From the NCBI RefSeq assembly GCF_000315915.1, contig NC_020187.1, forward strand, positions 62,001 through 126,000: a DNA stretch of 64,000 bases, read 5' to 3'. Within the stretch, counting starts at the first letter, position 1. Each line of letters starts with the position of its first letter. The stretch comes from Henningerozyma blattae CBS 6284 (Eukaryota; Ascomycota; Saccharomycetes; Saccharomycetales; Saccharomycetaceae). Below are positions 1 to 9,513 of this stretch, piece after piece. A model generated the notes under the pieces. That model did not search any database. It saw nothing but the letters and a program-made list of their open reading frames with translations, and was not told the origin of the DNA. The position numbers and the translations under genes are program-made.

Positions 1-411
1 CAAATAAATCAGATTCATTATACTTTGGTATATTATTCTGTAATAATGATGATCTATGAATATTTCTTTTCAAAATAAGGCAAGTTCGACCAGTCTTATT
101 AAGTAAACCTAATTTGAGCATGTTTAAAATATAGTAGCACTTCAACAATGACTAATTTTAGTATTTTCCAGCACTTTTGTTATGATTGATGAAGGTCACA
201 TCCCTAAAATAAATTTCATAATAATTACCATGATAAATTTTGGATAGTCAAAAAATATTATTAAGACCGAAAATCCGAAGTTTAATCATCTAGCATAAAA
301 TCAGTTAAATAGCTAACATATTACATAAAAAAAAAGATATCACGCTGAGAACTAGGGCCATAGGTAAGTATAAACTATAATATAAGTGAGCACTAAATAA
401 ATTGATAAATA
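1..411. other. Intergenic region upstream of FMP32
   Basis: AT-rich sequence with no supported gene. It contains short A-runs and TATA-like stretches near 375-385. It is presumably the FMP32 promoter plus sequence belonging to a gene beyond the left edge. I see no RNA gene or repeat. Confidence 0.6.
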
Positions 412-1035
412 ATGGTAGCAGGTATTGGCATAAAGCTTCGGAATACTAGCATCAAATTAAGCCAGCTGCACTATACAAATCGAAGATATTTCGAATCTAC
501 CCACCTTTACGATACAATACAAATCCGTAAAAAATTACAGCAAGAATTTAGTTTAAAGCAGAGTGAAACAATTATTAAGATAATGATTGAGTCAATTCAA
601 GGAGGGGTTAATCATATATCTAAAGATCTAGCCACAAGAGATAAATTAACTCAATTAACTTACGAACAAAGGGTAGATTTTGCAAAATTGAGAGACCAAT
701 TGCTGAGTGCTGATCGAAGTGAATTTCATAACATTCAAAATGAATATGAAAGAGTCCGTACAGATCTAGAAAAATTGAAAAATAAATTACATGAAGAAAT
801 TACACGAGTTAATGCCAGCTTCAAGTTAGATTTATCCTTAGAGAAAGGTAGAATTAGGGAAGAGAGTAGTTATCATGATGTCAAGATCAAGGAAATTGAT
901 AATAAGATAGATCAAGAAGTTGTAAATATGAAGATGCAAATTGATTCTGTGAAAACTCAAGTGATGCAATGGTTATTTGGGGTTTGCACAGGTACCTTTG
1001 CTTTAATTCTTGCATATGTTAGACTTATTAGTTGA
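412..1035 (+). CDS. FMP32: Fmp32-like mitochondrial inner-membrane coiled-coil protein (DUF1640/CCDC90 family)
   Basis: The 207-residue protein has the same length as S. cerevisiae Fmp32 (YFL046W). The N-terminus is basic and Ser/Thr/Asn-rich, as expected for a mitochondrial presequence. Residues about 85-175 are a heptad-rich coiled coil full of Glu/Lys/Arg. A single hydrophobic segment at about 184-205 (QWLFGVCTGTFALILAYVRL) anchors the C-terminus. This arrangement is typical of the DUF1640/MCUR1-CCDC90 family, whose yeast member is linked to cytochrome c oxidase assembly and mitochondrial proline metabolism. The alternative is the paralogue YLR283W, but that protein is longer and the neighbour OTU1 (YFL044C) favours FMP32. 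The ATG at 412 is the first in frame. Confidence 0.85.
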   Translation: MVAGIGIKLRNTSIKLSQLHYTNRRYFESTHLYDTIQIRKKLQQEFSLKQSETIIKIMIESIQGGVNHISKDLATRDKLTQLTYEQRVDFAKLRDQLLSADRSEFHNIQNEYERVRTDLEKLKNKLHEEITRVNASFKLDLSLEKGRIREESSYHDVKIKEIDNKIDQEVVNMKMQIDSVKTQVMQWLFGVCTGTFALILAYVRLIS

Positions 1036-1217
1036 CAGCTCGACATCTATCCTAGCATTATTATATACATAAATACATAAACGTATACATATATACAATT
1101 ATTATTTTAAATACTTCGAACAGTTTACAAATAATTCGCATAAATTAGACTAAAATAATACAAGTATAAAATAAAATAAAATTAAATAAATTTAAATATT
1201 AAATTAACTTATAGAAT

Positions 1218-1883
1218 TTAAGCTTGGTTAGCAAAGTATTGTGGGAAAGCTCTGATGTTGTCTTCCAATGGACCCTTCTTAGACAAGAACTTAACGAAGG
1301 CACCATCATCCTTAACTTCACCAGCATCTCTTCTCTTAACATATTCTTCTCTGTCCAAGTTGGTGAAACCCCATTTCTTGGATAAAATGATCTTTTGTTG
1401 ACCTGGGAACTTGTATCTGGCTCTTCTTAAACCTTCAACAACGACGTCCTTGTTGTTGTCCTTGGTTCTGATAGAGAAGATAATTTGACCAATATCGACT
1501 CTAGCGGCTAAACCATGTGGCTTACCCCAAGCACCTCTCATACCTTGTTGCAATCTATCGGCACCGGCACAAGACAACATCTTGTTAATTCTTAAAACAT
1601 GGAAAGGATGGACTCTAACTCTTAAGTGGAAAGAATCTCTACCAGTCATCTTGGTAACGTACTTGTTAGCACAGATACGGGCAGCTTCTAAAGCTTCAGA
1701 AGATAATTGTTCTAATTCGTTAGAGACCAAATGGACACACAATGGGAATTCATCGACAGTAGCCTTCTTTTTACCTAAATCGTAAATTCTGATCTTGGAG
1801 TCTGGAACAGCTCTGTTGTATCTAGACTTTGGATAAGGCTTGTTCTTTTGGTATCTGTAACATCTAGCTGGTCTTCTAGCCAT
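1218..1883 (-). CDS. RPL10: 60S ribosomal protein L10 (uL16)
   Basis: The 221-residue protein has exactly the length of yeast Rpl10 (YLR075W) and starts [20 protein letters not shown], the near-invariant uL16 N-terminus. The [20 protein letters not shown] region and the basic [12 protein letters not shown] segment belong to the conserved uL16 fold, which sits near the peptidyl-transferase centre and is loaded late in the cytoplasm with Sqt1. Codons are strongly biased to the optimal yeast set (AGA for Arg, TTG for Leu, GTC for Val), unlike the AT-biased neighbours, as expected for a highly expressed gene. No intron is needed. A Rap1-type site lies about 240 bp upstream. Confidence 0.98.
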   Translation of the reverse strand: MARRPARCYRYQKNKPYPKSRYNRAVPDSKIRIYDLGKKKATVDEFPLCVHLVSNELEQLSSEALEAARICANKYVTKMTGRDSFHLRVRVHPFHVLRINKMLSCAGADRLQQGMRGAWGKPHGLAARVDIGQIIFSIRTKDNNKDVVVEGLRRARYKFPGQQKIILSKKWGFTNLDREEYVKRRDAGEVKDDGAFVKFLSKKGPLEDNIRAFPQYFANQA

Positions 1884-2114
1884 TTTGAATAATAGTTATA
1901 GGATAGTTTGTTTTGAACGAAAATCTTTTATTTAGAACACGAACGAAAGCTATTATTCTCACTAAATCCCATCGCTCTTTTATACAAAACGCAAAAAATG
2001 ATAAATTTCGCTGACAAATGACTTTTGCAATGGCGCTGACAAATTGAGAAATCTGAAAAAAAAACTACGGAAATCCAGACTGGCCCTCGGCATGTGGAAA
2101 ACACGGAAGCCGGT

Positions 2115-2127
2115 GGTGTGCGGGTGG
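2115..2127 (-). promoter_or_regulatory. Rap1-type site in the RPL10 promoter
   Basis: On the minus strand this reads CCACCCGCACACC. It matches 12 of 13 positions of the Rap1 consensus ACACCCRYACAYM. It lies about 232-244 bp upstream of the RPL10 start, the usual distance for ribosomal-protein promoters. A homopolymeric A/T tract follows between the site and the gene (around 2056-2065). Binding itself is inferred. Confidence 0.7.
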
Positions 2128-2322
2128 GCAGTCAACGCATCGCTAAGACTATATGTGTTACGTAACATTAGATATATGACGTGTGATGCGCTGTTAGATC
2201 AATAAGTGTGGGGTCTATAATGTTGCTCGTAGTTTTATGAGTGCAGTAGAAGAAAAAATATTTCGTGAAGATATGCAAGGGGTGATGACAATGATGATGA
2301 CTCAGCAACCAATTCTAAAAAA

Positions 2323-3228
2323 TCAATCGCGTACTTGTTGCATATCTACATGCCCTGTAACTTCTGCATGCTGTGAGGCTTCCCTTTCACCGTTCATTTT
2401 TGTACCACATATGTTACAAACAATAGCTGCTTTACCCGTGTCAAAGGTCCCACCTGCAATTCGAAGGGCATCCGCCAATTTTTTTGATTCTGATATCATA
2501 AAGTCCAAGAGTTGAGTGTCTTTGACTGGGAAACATGTAGTAGGTCTTTTCTGATCAAACTTCTGGAATTCAACGGGATCATAATGCACGCCTGTATATA
2601 TTAAAATACAATACTCAACCGATTTTTCCATCTCATTATCAAACCGTGTCAGCGATAATTTAGAACTGGAAGCATCAATTACATACACTGCCATTTGTAA
2701 CTTATTACAAAGTATACTTAATTCTACACCACCACCCCAAGTATCTGTTCTTTGAATCCATTCAGCATATTGTTTTGGAGTTTTACCACCAAGAATGGCA
2801 GTAGAATAAGTCACTGGGTCTTCCATCACTCTTGTAGCAACATTCTTTCTTAATTGTTGAGATCGATCCAAATTCTTATTTAGACAGTATGATAATGAAT
2901 GGAATAGACATGAATTATCTTCAGGAACCTTGTGTATTCTTACAACATTTTTACCATGATCATCTGGTGTAGAAGTAACTGCCGATGATTTGATTGAAGT
3001 CAACATCAGATTATCACCATTGGAGATCCCAGTCTTCTTAATTGTCTGGGACAATACTGCTGGATCATCCATCTTAATGTTCTTCGGAGGGTACCCAAAT
3101 CTAGCATTCTTGATTTCATCCCATTCAGGGTTCAATTGTTTGATGTGCATTAGTAAATCTTCTCCTGTAGAAGAATCATCAAGTTTTAAAACACTACTCT
3201 TACCATCTAAAGTAACTTTAATTCTCAT
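2323..3228 (-). CDS. OTU1: OTU-family deubiquitinase, Cdc48 cofactor
   Basis: The 301-residue protein equals S. cerevisiae Otu1 (YFL044C) in length. Residues 1-80 form a ubiquitin-like (UBX-like) domain that in the family binds Cdc48/p97. The OTU cysteine-protease domain spans about 97-225, with the catalytic signature PEDNSCLFH (Asp104, Cys107) and the catalytic His215 in GVHYDPVEF. The C-terminus carries a C2H2 zinc finger (Cys271, Cys274, His287, His293). Known role: trimming of long ubiquitin chains on Cdc48 substrates, including the OLE pathway and ERAD. All catalytic residues are present, so it should be active. A PACE box lies upstream. Confidence 0.96.
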   Translation of the reverse strand: MRIKVTLDGKSSVLKLDDSSTGEDLLMHIKQLNPEWDEIKNARFGYPPKNIKMDDPAVLSQTIKKTGISNGDNLMLTSIKSSAVTSTPDDHGKNVVRIHKVPEDNSCLFHSLSYCLNKNLDRSQQLRKNVATRVMEDPVTYSTAILGGKTPKQYAEWIQRTDTWGGGVELSILCNKLQMAVYVIDASSSKLSLTRFDNEMEKSVEYCILIYTGVHYDPVEFQKFDQKRPTTCFPVKDTQLLDFMISESKKLADALRIAGGTFDTGKAAIVCNICGTKMNGEREASQHAEVTGHVDMQQVRD

Positions 3229-4029
3229 TTCTGCTGATTATTTTTTAGGTATATGTGTATCAATCAATGTTGACTGCCCAACAATAAATACATATAGATA
3301 GATATAAAGTTATAGATATAAATATATATCTATCAATATGTTGTGAGTCCCTTGATTTTCACATTTTACCTCTTTAATTGGCTATCCTAATTAGAACTTT
3401 GCCACCGGCTCGTTTAGGATGACTTTTTATTTTTTTTGAATCTCTCATTTTCCTTTGAAGATTTCCTTTTTCGTAATAATTTCCGGCTAAATTTTTCTTT
3501 TATTTATTTATACTTTTTTTCCAATTTATTTATTCACATACATTTTTTTTTCAATATTTTTCGGTTTTCAAAAATACGATGCGATGCGATGAGCATAGGA
3601 AAAATTTATTCAACAAAATACAATCGTTAAACTAAAAATAATAATAAATCGAAAATATGGTAACCTGGATTCATATATATATTTTTTCAAAATTCTTAGT
3701 TACATCCTCTGACGCCTTGAGTTTTTAAAACTTTTTGAAACGGACTTTTTCATTTAAGTTCAATTTTTGTTAGTATTTACGCGCCAATACTTTTTTTTAT
3801 ATTATTTTTTTCTCCCTTCATTTATTTAGCTAGATCCCCGTAGATTGTACTATATATTAATCACATTAGTTACATTATATCATTTTCACCGCTTATTGTA
3901 TTATCTTATGTTCAATTGAGTTCTACTAAAGTACATTTATTCTCACATTTACAGATTTTATTTTTTATTTTTTTTATTTTTTTTCTTTTACTCTTAAGTT
4001 CAATTCATATTTCTTTAATTATTTGCATG
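3229..4029. other. Divergent intergenic region OTU1 / RFU1
   Basis: About 800 bp with long T-rich tracts on the plus strand (around 3425-3560 and 3955-3985). It holds the promoters of both flanking genes, including the PACE box. The reading frame stays open leftwards from RFU1 to 3916, but only from a TTG codon and through a low-complexity Phe/Leu/Ile stretch encoded by the T tract, so I do not count it as coding. Confidence 0.6.
3398..3406 (-). promoter_or_regulatory. PACE box (Rpn4 site) upstream of OTU1
   Basis: The minus strand reads GGTGGCAAA, the exact proteasome-associated control element bound by Rpn4. It lies 170-178 bp upstream of the OTU1 ATG, in the orientation of that gene. An identical element stands upstream of RPN11 in this window. 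The distance to the divergent RFU1 start is about 620 bp, so OTU1 is the likelier target. Confidence 0.75.
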
Positions 4030-4620
4030 ATGAAATCTTCAAAACAATTACAATCTGAGGCAAAGGATTATGTCTATAATCCAAATACTTCTTTGAAAAT
4101 TTATCTCAAAGTTTGTGTTTCCATCTTAGATAAAGCTCAAAATTGTTTTCAATCAAATGACTTACAAACAGCTTATATTTACTACTATAGATACTTAGAT
4201 CTTTTAACTAATAAATTATCAAATCATTCACAATTGAAATGTGACTCATCTTCAACAGGCGAAAAATATACTTCAAATATTGAAAGACAAGAATACTTCC
4301 AGCTGATTAAATTAGAAGTACCTGCTGTTTTAAAGATTGTCGAAGATCTAACCAAGAAAATTGATTTGGACTACAATAAGTTGCAATTATCACTAGCTAA
4401 AAATATTGCTACCCCTGCCGTGACTCTCAATTCAGTTGGTAACACACTTTCTAATCATTCAACCTATATTTCAGAAGAATTTGATGAAAAGAAATTTAAT
4501 GAGAACATTTCACATTTCAATGGAACCTATAATATAAATATGATTCAATCTACTGAAAGTCCTAATCAACTTGTGACTGATGACAGGAATTACCCAGAAT
4601 TACCAACTTTAAGTTTTTAA
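4030..4620 (+). CDS. RFU1: Regulator of free ubiquitin chains, Doa4 inhibitor
   Basis: I start this gene at the ATG at 4030 (MKSSKQLQSEAKDYVYNP), giving 196 residues, close to the 200 of S. cerevisiae Rfu1 (YLR073C). An adjacent ATG at 4027 is possible. The N-terminal half resembles the N-terminal domain of the deubiquitinase Doa4 (ISLKIYLK-type helix, Y-rich helix AYIYYYRYLDLLTNKLS, LIKLEVPAVLKIVE). The C-terminus ends in NYPELPTLSF, matching the YPELP-type tail of Rfu1. In S. cerevisiae Rfu1 inhibits Doa4 at endosomes and adjusts the balance of free ubiquitin and chains. It sits beside another ubiquitin gene, OTU1, in the ancestral order. Confidence 0.9.
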   Translation: MKSSKQLQSEAKDYVYNPNTSLKIYLKVCVSILDKAQNCFQSNDLQTAYIYYYRYLDLLTNKLSNHSQLKCDSSSTGEKYTSNIERQEYFQLIKLEVPAVLKIVEDLTKKIDLDYNKLQLSLAKNIATPAVTLNSVGNTLSNHSTYISEEFDEKKFNENISHFNGTYNINMIQSTESPNQLVTDDRNYPELPTLSF

Positions 4621-5094
4621 AAAAAAAATTTTTTTGGAGACTTCTCCTTCGTTTGCATATCTTTTTAAATTTGTTAACATTTGCTAATCATTAATCACTC
4701 ATATACGTGTTAACACATAGGGCTTTGTTTGTACCAAAGTTTACTTTGTCTAATTTTATTTCATTATATTATCTAATATTCAAATGTTTCTTTTTTCTTT
4801 TCCTAATTATTTATTTTTAAACATTTCAATACTTTTTTTGCCCTGACATATACTAATATACTTCATCTAATTTAATCATTTATAAACTAATATAAATCGG
4901 CATAATATAATATAGCCTCAACTCACATAAATTGTACTATCCTTTTTTTCGATTTCTTCTTATTATTACCATTTCTCAATTTCAATATTCGATTCATTTT
5001 AATGGTTACATATTCTACAGTTATAATGCATAATAAAATGTATATAAAGTCAATAAAAAAACGTACGTATAAAGATGGATGCTTTCCGTTTTAA
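4621..5094. other. Convergent intergenic region RFU1 / LAM
   Basis: AT-rich 3' flanks of two convergent genes with several T-runs and TATATA-type polyadenylation-like sequence. No gene, RNA or repeat is recognised. Confidence 0.6.
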
Positions 5095-8000
5095 TTATAA
5101 TTCATCATTCATTATATTATCTAAGAGACTTTGCATTATTCTGTTGATATTTTCATTTCCCAACTCTTGATCTTTACTAACCCAATTCTTCACTACAGAA
5201 TTAATATTGCTTTTAATGCCATTAATATCAAGGTTCTCATTCGTTGCTTGCTTAAGGTTTAATAACCCTCCTTTAATATCGCTTAGTTTATCAAATAGTT
5301 CAACTATTTGGAAAATTGATGAATCCTTTATGAATTTGATATTTTTATTAATTTTGATAATATTAACAAATATAACAAATGCAAAAATATTCAAGAAAAC
5401 CAATAATACGAAGCATAAAATGATTAAAATTTCCTTATTTGCCATTATCTTTTGAAGCAATTTATTGTTGATTTTAGCTTGTTCTGGAATTTTGGTTGGT
5501 TTCGATATTTTCTTAGTCTTAGATTGCTTTTTAGTTTTTAAACCGTTTGTTAAATTCACAGATTTATAAGTAACACGAGATTCTTCCGTATGAGTATCGA
5601 TATATTTGTTAATGAAGGGGATCAAATCATTTGTAGTGTTGGTTTGTGTCGCTTTACAGCTGGACTCAATCATTGATTTAATCCAACTTCCACCAGTCCA
5701 TTCAATCCAAAACGAAACTCTTAACATAGAAGTTTTAAATGAATTCCATCTAAACAAATATCTTGTATTTACAACAAAATTATTACCACTAGGCACATCA
5801 GGTGTCTTGATAGTGTTAACTACATTGATATATCCATTATAATCTAAATGAATGATTGTTTCGACAACTTCACATTTTGTGGATTTGGGACCAACGCTGT
5901 AATTTAAAGATTTGAAATATTCATATTTTCTAAATTTTTGATTTTTTTCATTTGTTTCAAAAAAACCTGGTATTGTTGCAAAATCATAACCACCTTGTGT
6001 TTTTAAGAAATCTTCCCAAAATTTAGTGTTTTTATTGTCAAATAAAAGATGAAACACAACACCAGGTGGTGCATTTAATTCTGCCTCGCCCAAGATATGC
6101 TCCTTTGAATTATTCATTAACTCTGGTGGGAATCCTGTAATAGTTGGGTTAAAATCAGGACCTGTATAAGTGAAAGAAGAGGAAGGTTTCAATTTATATA
6201 CTTTATGATGCTTTCTTGTGGAATCATCGCCATCATTTACATCATTGGAGACATGTTGTTCATTATTTATAGCGTCAGTTATTTCATATTCGTGCTCATT
6301 TGGAAATCTATCAATATTTGTTAATTTGACTGTGTCTTCACCCGTTCTAACGCTACTCAACAATGATTTCTTTTCATCATAATCTTCATTGCCATTCTCA
6401 TCTATCGAGTGACCGTCATCTTCTTCAAGAAGTGATTCATTTTCGCTTAATAGAGATATTTCACTTGATGATTTGCTTAATGCATCAAGAGATCTGCTAC
6501 TCCGGTTCACACTTTCTCGTGATAAATGTCTCTCTAATGCTTCAGCCGGAGTTAAAGAAATTGAAGGATTTTTTGAACTATTTCTAGAGTAATCATTTTC
6601 TGTCAATTGTGATAATAAAGTTCTTGACCATACTTCTTTCATGATATCGAAAGTAGTATCTCTCGAAGTAAACCCGTTAAATTGTGTCCTACCCTCTTTT
6701 GTTTCAATAGAGATTGCATTTGGAAATAAACCTGCTGCAGAGGTCTTTTCAATAAAGGTAATTTCCTTAAATGGAATCGTAATTTTCGAAACCCAACTTA
6801 ATATCTTTGAGTTAAATGAAAGATGTTCTTCTGATATATAGATTCTGCCTTGATATAAAAAGTCCTTACTTAATGTACAAGAAAAATCATCTATTAAGCA
6901 ATCATGGCTTGAAATTTCTTCAAATATATTATGGAAATCACGGTTCCTTTCATCAGAAGTATAATGATAAATAGTATCAAGATATTTTTTATTCGAATAT
7001 AGTTTTGGATCTTCAGAAGTTGATTCTGCAGCCTTTTTATCCCTAATGCTGTAAAATTCTTTGGGTTTCGAGTCTTCTTTTAAAGGAGATTCAAGGCTAT
7101 GATTACTATTATTCACGCTTGTAATTGAATCATTACGGTAGCTGCTAGTATTGTTAATATTATTAGAATTAGTTGAAGAGGATGATTTAATTCTGTTTCC
7201 TGTCCCCTTTCTTGAAGAAGTTGATTTCTCTCTTCGATGTGAAATAATATCCGGTGATTTTGGACCCATATTATCTGGTGACTGTAGAGAAGCGGTTTGC
7301 CTCTTAGCAAATGAGGAGAAGACATTATTAAAGAAAGATTTATTTTCTTCAGGTTCCTCTGGTGGTAAAACTGGCGTTTTGATATTATCAGACATTAAAG
7401 TATTACTTGTTGTAGTTGTCATTGAACCAAAATTTGTACTCAAATTAATATTGTTTGTGACTGGGGTATCTGTTGGTGTTGAATGTGGTGTTATAAATTT
7501 ATTAGGCATGACATTTTTACCATCTTTTGAAGATAAAGCTAGTCCTACTACTGAACCATTGTTATTAGTTATTGTATCTGGATGATCTATTGAGTATTCT
7601 TTATTACTTGATAAACTACTCTCAGAAGTATCGATTTTTAACATTTTCATTGGAAGGCTTGCTGTCTTTTTAATGATTATAGAGGAAGAGCTATTGCTAT
7701 TTGATTTTTTTAATAAATCACTTGATGAATGATTATCAATGCTATCACTATGAATTTTCGATTTAGGGGTTATAGAGGAGCTATTAGTAGATTTATGATT
7801 TACTAATTTTGGTAGTTCCTTTTGTAGATCCAACTTTTGCCTAATGATATTTATATTTGATTTCAGATCTGTTTTCTTTTTAGCCTCCCTCTTAGTTGCC
7901 TTCGATTTGTTTGTCGATGATACATTGGATGTGATTGTTGTATCTGAAGAATTTTGTGGTGGGGTATTAGTTGGGTTCAAATCTGTTACGCTAGCTGTCT

Positions 8001-8328
8001 TTGTCGATGCTTCTGATTGTTCGCTTAAATATTTTGCATTCGCATTGACTGAGCTATTACTGGTATTTATAGCCGTTCCATCAACTGAAGCTTTTCTTAT
8101 ATTAGAATCATCATTTGTGTTTGAATTATTAATAACGGCTACTTGATTTAAGTTCAAATCATCTAATTGATGCGTATCTTTAACAGAATCATCGGATGTT
8201 GCCCTGGGAGTTTTAATAAGACTTTCTTTATTTTTCAGTTCCATATTATCATCATTTTGCTTTCCTGTATCTCTATCAATATCAGAAACTGGCTCCCAAT
8301 TACCACTGCCATCAGACCAATCACTCAT
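5095..8328 (-). CDS. LAM5/LAM6: ER-anchored sterol transfer protein (GRAM + VASt), Lam5/Lam6 type
   Basis: The start is set at the ATG at 8328 (MSDWSDGSGNWEPVSD). The frame continues a little further only from a GTG. The product is 1077 residues. The first ~450 residues are low-complexity and Ser/Asn/Thr-rich. A GRAM (PH-like) domain spans about 465-570 (FHNIFEEIS... LYQGRIYISEEHLSFNS ... ITFIEK). A VASt/StART-like sterol-binding domain spans about 755-930 (GEAELNAPPGVVFHLLFD ... FWIEWTGGSWIKS). One transmembrane helix lies at about 985-1010 (ILIILCFVLLVFLNIFAFV). This is the Lam/Ltc family of contact-site sterol transporters. It occupies the place of both YLR072W (LAM6) and YFL042C (LAM5), so it is the single counterpart of that duplicate pair here. 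It is about 400 residues longer than either, because of the N-terminal extension. Confidence 0.92.
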   Translation of the reverse strand: MSDWSDGSGNWEPVSDIDRDTGKQNDDNMELKNKESLIKTPRATSDDSVKDTHQLDDLNLNQVAVINNSNTNDDSNIRKASVDGTAINTSNSSVNANAKYLSEQSEASTKTASVTDLNPTNTPPQNSSDTTITSNVSSTNKSKATKREAKKKTDLKSNINIIRQKLDLQKELPKLVNHKSTNSSSITPKSKIHSDSIDNHSSSDLLKKSNSNSSSSIIIKKTASLPMKMLKIDTSESSLSSNKEYSIDHPDTITNNNGSVVGLALSSKDGKNVMPNKFITPHSTPTDTPVTNNINLSTNFGSMTTTTSNTLMSDNIKTPVLPPEEPEENKSFFNNVFSSFAKRQTASLQSPDNMGPKSPDIISHRREKSTSSRKGTGNRIKSSSSTNSNNINNTSSYRNDSITSVNNSNHSLESPLKEDSKPKEFYSIRDKKAAESTSEDPKLYSNKKYLDTIYHYTSDERNRDFHNIFEEISSHDCLIDDFSCTLSKDFLYQGRIYISEEHLSFNSKILSWVSKITIPFKEITFIEKTSAAGLFPNAISIETKEGRTQFNGFTSRDTTFDIMKEVWSRTLLSQLTENDYSRNSSKNPSISLTPAEALERHLSRESVNRSSRSLDALSKSSSEISLLSENESLLEEDDGHSIDENGNEDYDEKKSLLSSVRTGEDTVKLTNIDRFPNEHEYEITDAINNEQHVSNDVNDGDDSTRKHHKVYKLKPSSSFTYTGPDFNPTITGFPPELMNNSKEHILGEAELNAPPGVVFHLLFDNKNTKFWEDFLKTQGGYDFATIPGFFETNEKNQKFRKYEYFKSLNYSVGPKSTKCEVVETIIHLDYNGYINVVNTIKTPDVPSGNNFVVNTRYLFRWNSFKTSMLRVSFWIEWTGGSWIKSMIESSCKATQTNTTNDLIPFINKYIDTHTEESRVTYKSVNLTNGLKTKKQSKTKKISKPTKIPEQAKINNKLLQKIMANKEILIILCFVLLVFLNIFAFVIFVNIIKINKNIKFIKDSSIFQIVELFDKLSDIKGGLLNLKQATNENLDINGIKSNINSVVKNWVSKDQELGNENINRIMQSLLDNIMNDEL

Positions 8329-8977
8329 TGTTTTACTATTTTGCAAAAGCACAGATAAGTTTCAAATTGGTATCTACAATAAAGATTGAATATGAAATAT
8401 AAATCCTGTTAGACTTATTTCAGTATCTTCCAAACTTTGGATAATATTTCTGTAATTTTTATATATCCCAACCCCTTAGACCAATCCTGACCGTGTGTAA
8501 TGCATATATATCGTTACGCTGAAAATGAAAAGACAGAAATTAAAGGAAGGCACAATTATCTAATCACAAGGGAAGATTTACAGATCGACATATATACTAC
8601 ATACAATTATGCAAGACCAAAATTTCAATTACTTAATCTTAACACAGCAACATATAACCCCAGTCTTCGTTTAAAATAAAATACAATGAAAAAAAACACA
8701 CCCACATATACACACTACATCTCTTGAATAAGCATATTATAGTCGTTTGAATGAAATGAGAGGCCTGTTTAGGAAATACGATACCCTATTCGTAGAGTCA
8801 ACAAATTTCGGATTTGTGAACTGAAAATTGAAATTTCAAAATTCACTAACGATAAGGAAATATTCCGAATAGTAAATAGATTAGAAAAAAATATATCAAA
8901 AAAACCATGTGAATATCACGCGATCTGTTATTCAAAAATATTTAAGCACGTGATACAATTTAATTACATTTAGTGAC

Positions 8978-8999
8978 ATGCATATTTCATGATATGCAT
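8978..8999. repeat. Perfect inverted repeat, 8-bp arms
   Basis: ATGCATAT, six spacer bases, then ATATGCAT. It lies in the divergent LAM/RGR1 promoter, just downstream of a CACGTG motif. It could be a hairpin or a dimeric factor site. No function is known to me. Confidence 0.6.
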
Positions 9000-9026
9000 T
9001 AATTTAGTGACGTAGTTTTTGGCTCG

Positions 9027-9050
9027 CTCGGCTATTCTCCGATAGCCGAG
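9027..9050. repeat. Perfect inverted repeat, 9-bp arms
   Basis: CTCGGCTAT, loop TCTCCG, then ATAGCCGAG. The arms contain CGG/CCG half-sites as used by Zn2Cys6 regulators. It is GC-rich against a very AT-rich background, which makes it stand out. It lies in the divergent LAM/RGR1 promoter. Confidence 0.65.
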
Positions 9051-9513
9051 AAAATCAAAAATTGAAAGTCAAGAATATTAAAAAAAATGAAATATTATAG
9101 AATAGATAAGGTGACATTGAAATTCATCAAAGAAATCAAGACGGAAACAGAAGCGAAAATGGAAATGGAATTGGAAATATATTTCATAGGACTAGAAAGT
9201 AAGTAGGTAAGCAAGTAAAGCAAAGTAAGCGAAAAATAAAATAATAAAAAAAAGATTATAGGGCTCATTGGACACATTTGCAAAGAGAAAGAAGGAAAGA
9301 GTGCTATTGTTAGATTCTTTGAGAGAGCCAGTTTACATTGAATCGGCACCTGTATTAAAACTCACATCAACACGGAAAGATAGTTGAGTACAGCACGACA
9401 CGGTACTTCGTTGTTGCCGAGACTGTTTTATTATTATAAACGTAACTAGAAATTCATCGATACCAAGAAAATTGGAAGCCCTTGGATATTATAGAACCAA
9501 TTAATTATACATT

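Larger units (their letters stand above)
8329..9513. other. Divergent promoter region LAM / RGR1
   Basis: 1.2 kb with no supported gene. It contains a CACGTG E-box at 8947-8952 and two perfect inverted repeats with 6-nt loops (8978-8999 and 9027-9050, listed separately). The stretch from 9100 to 9300 is purine-rich on the plus strand. Confidence 0.6.

Noticed and set aside
3916..4029. N-terminal hydrophobic extension of RFU1 resembling a signal peptide
   Set aside because: It begins at a TTG and is encoded by promoter T-tracts; the family start MKSSKQ is at 4030.
7151..7585. 144-codon ORF antisense to the LAM gene
   Set aside because: Shadow of the low-complexity Ser/Asn-rich region on the opposite strand.
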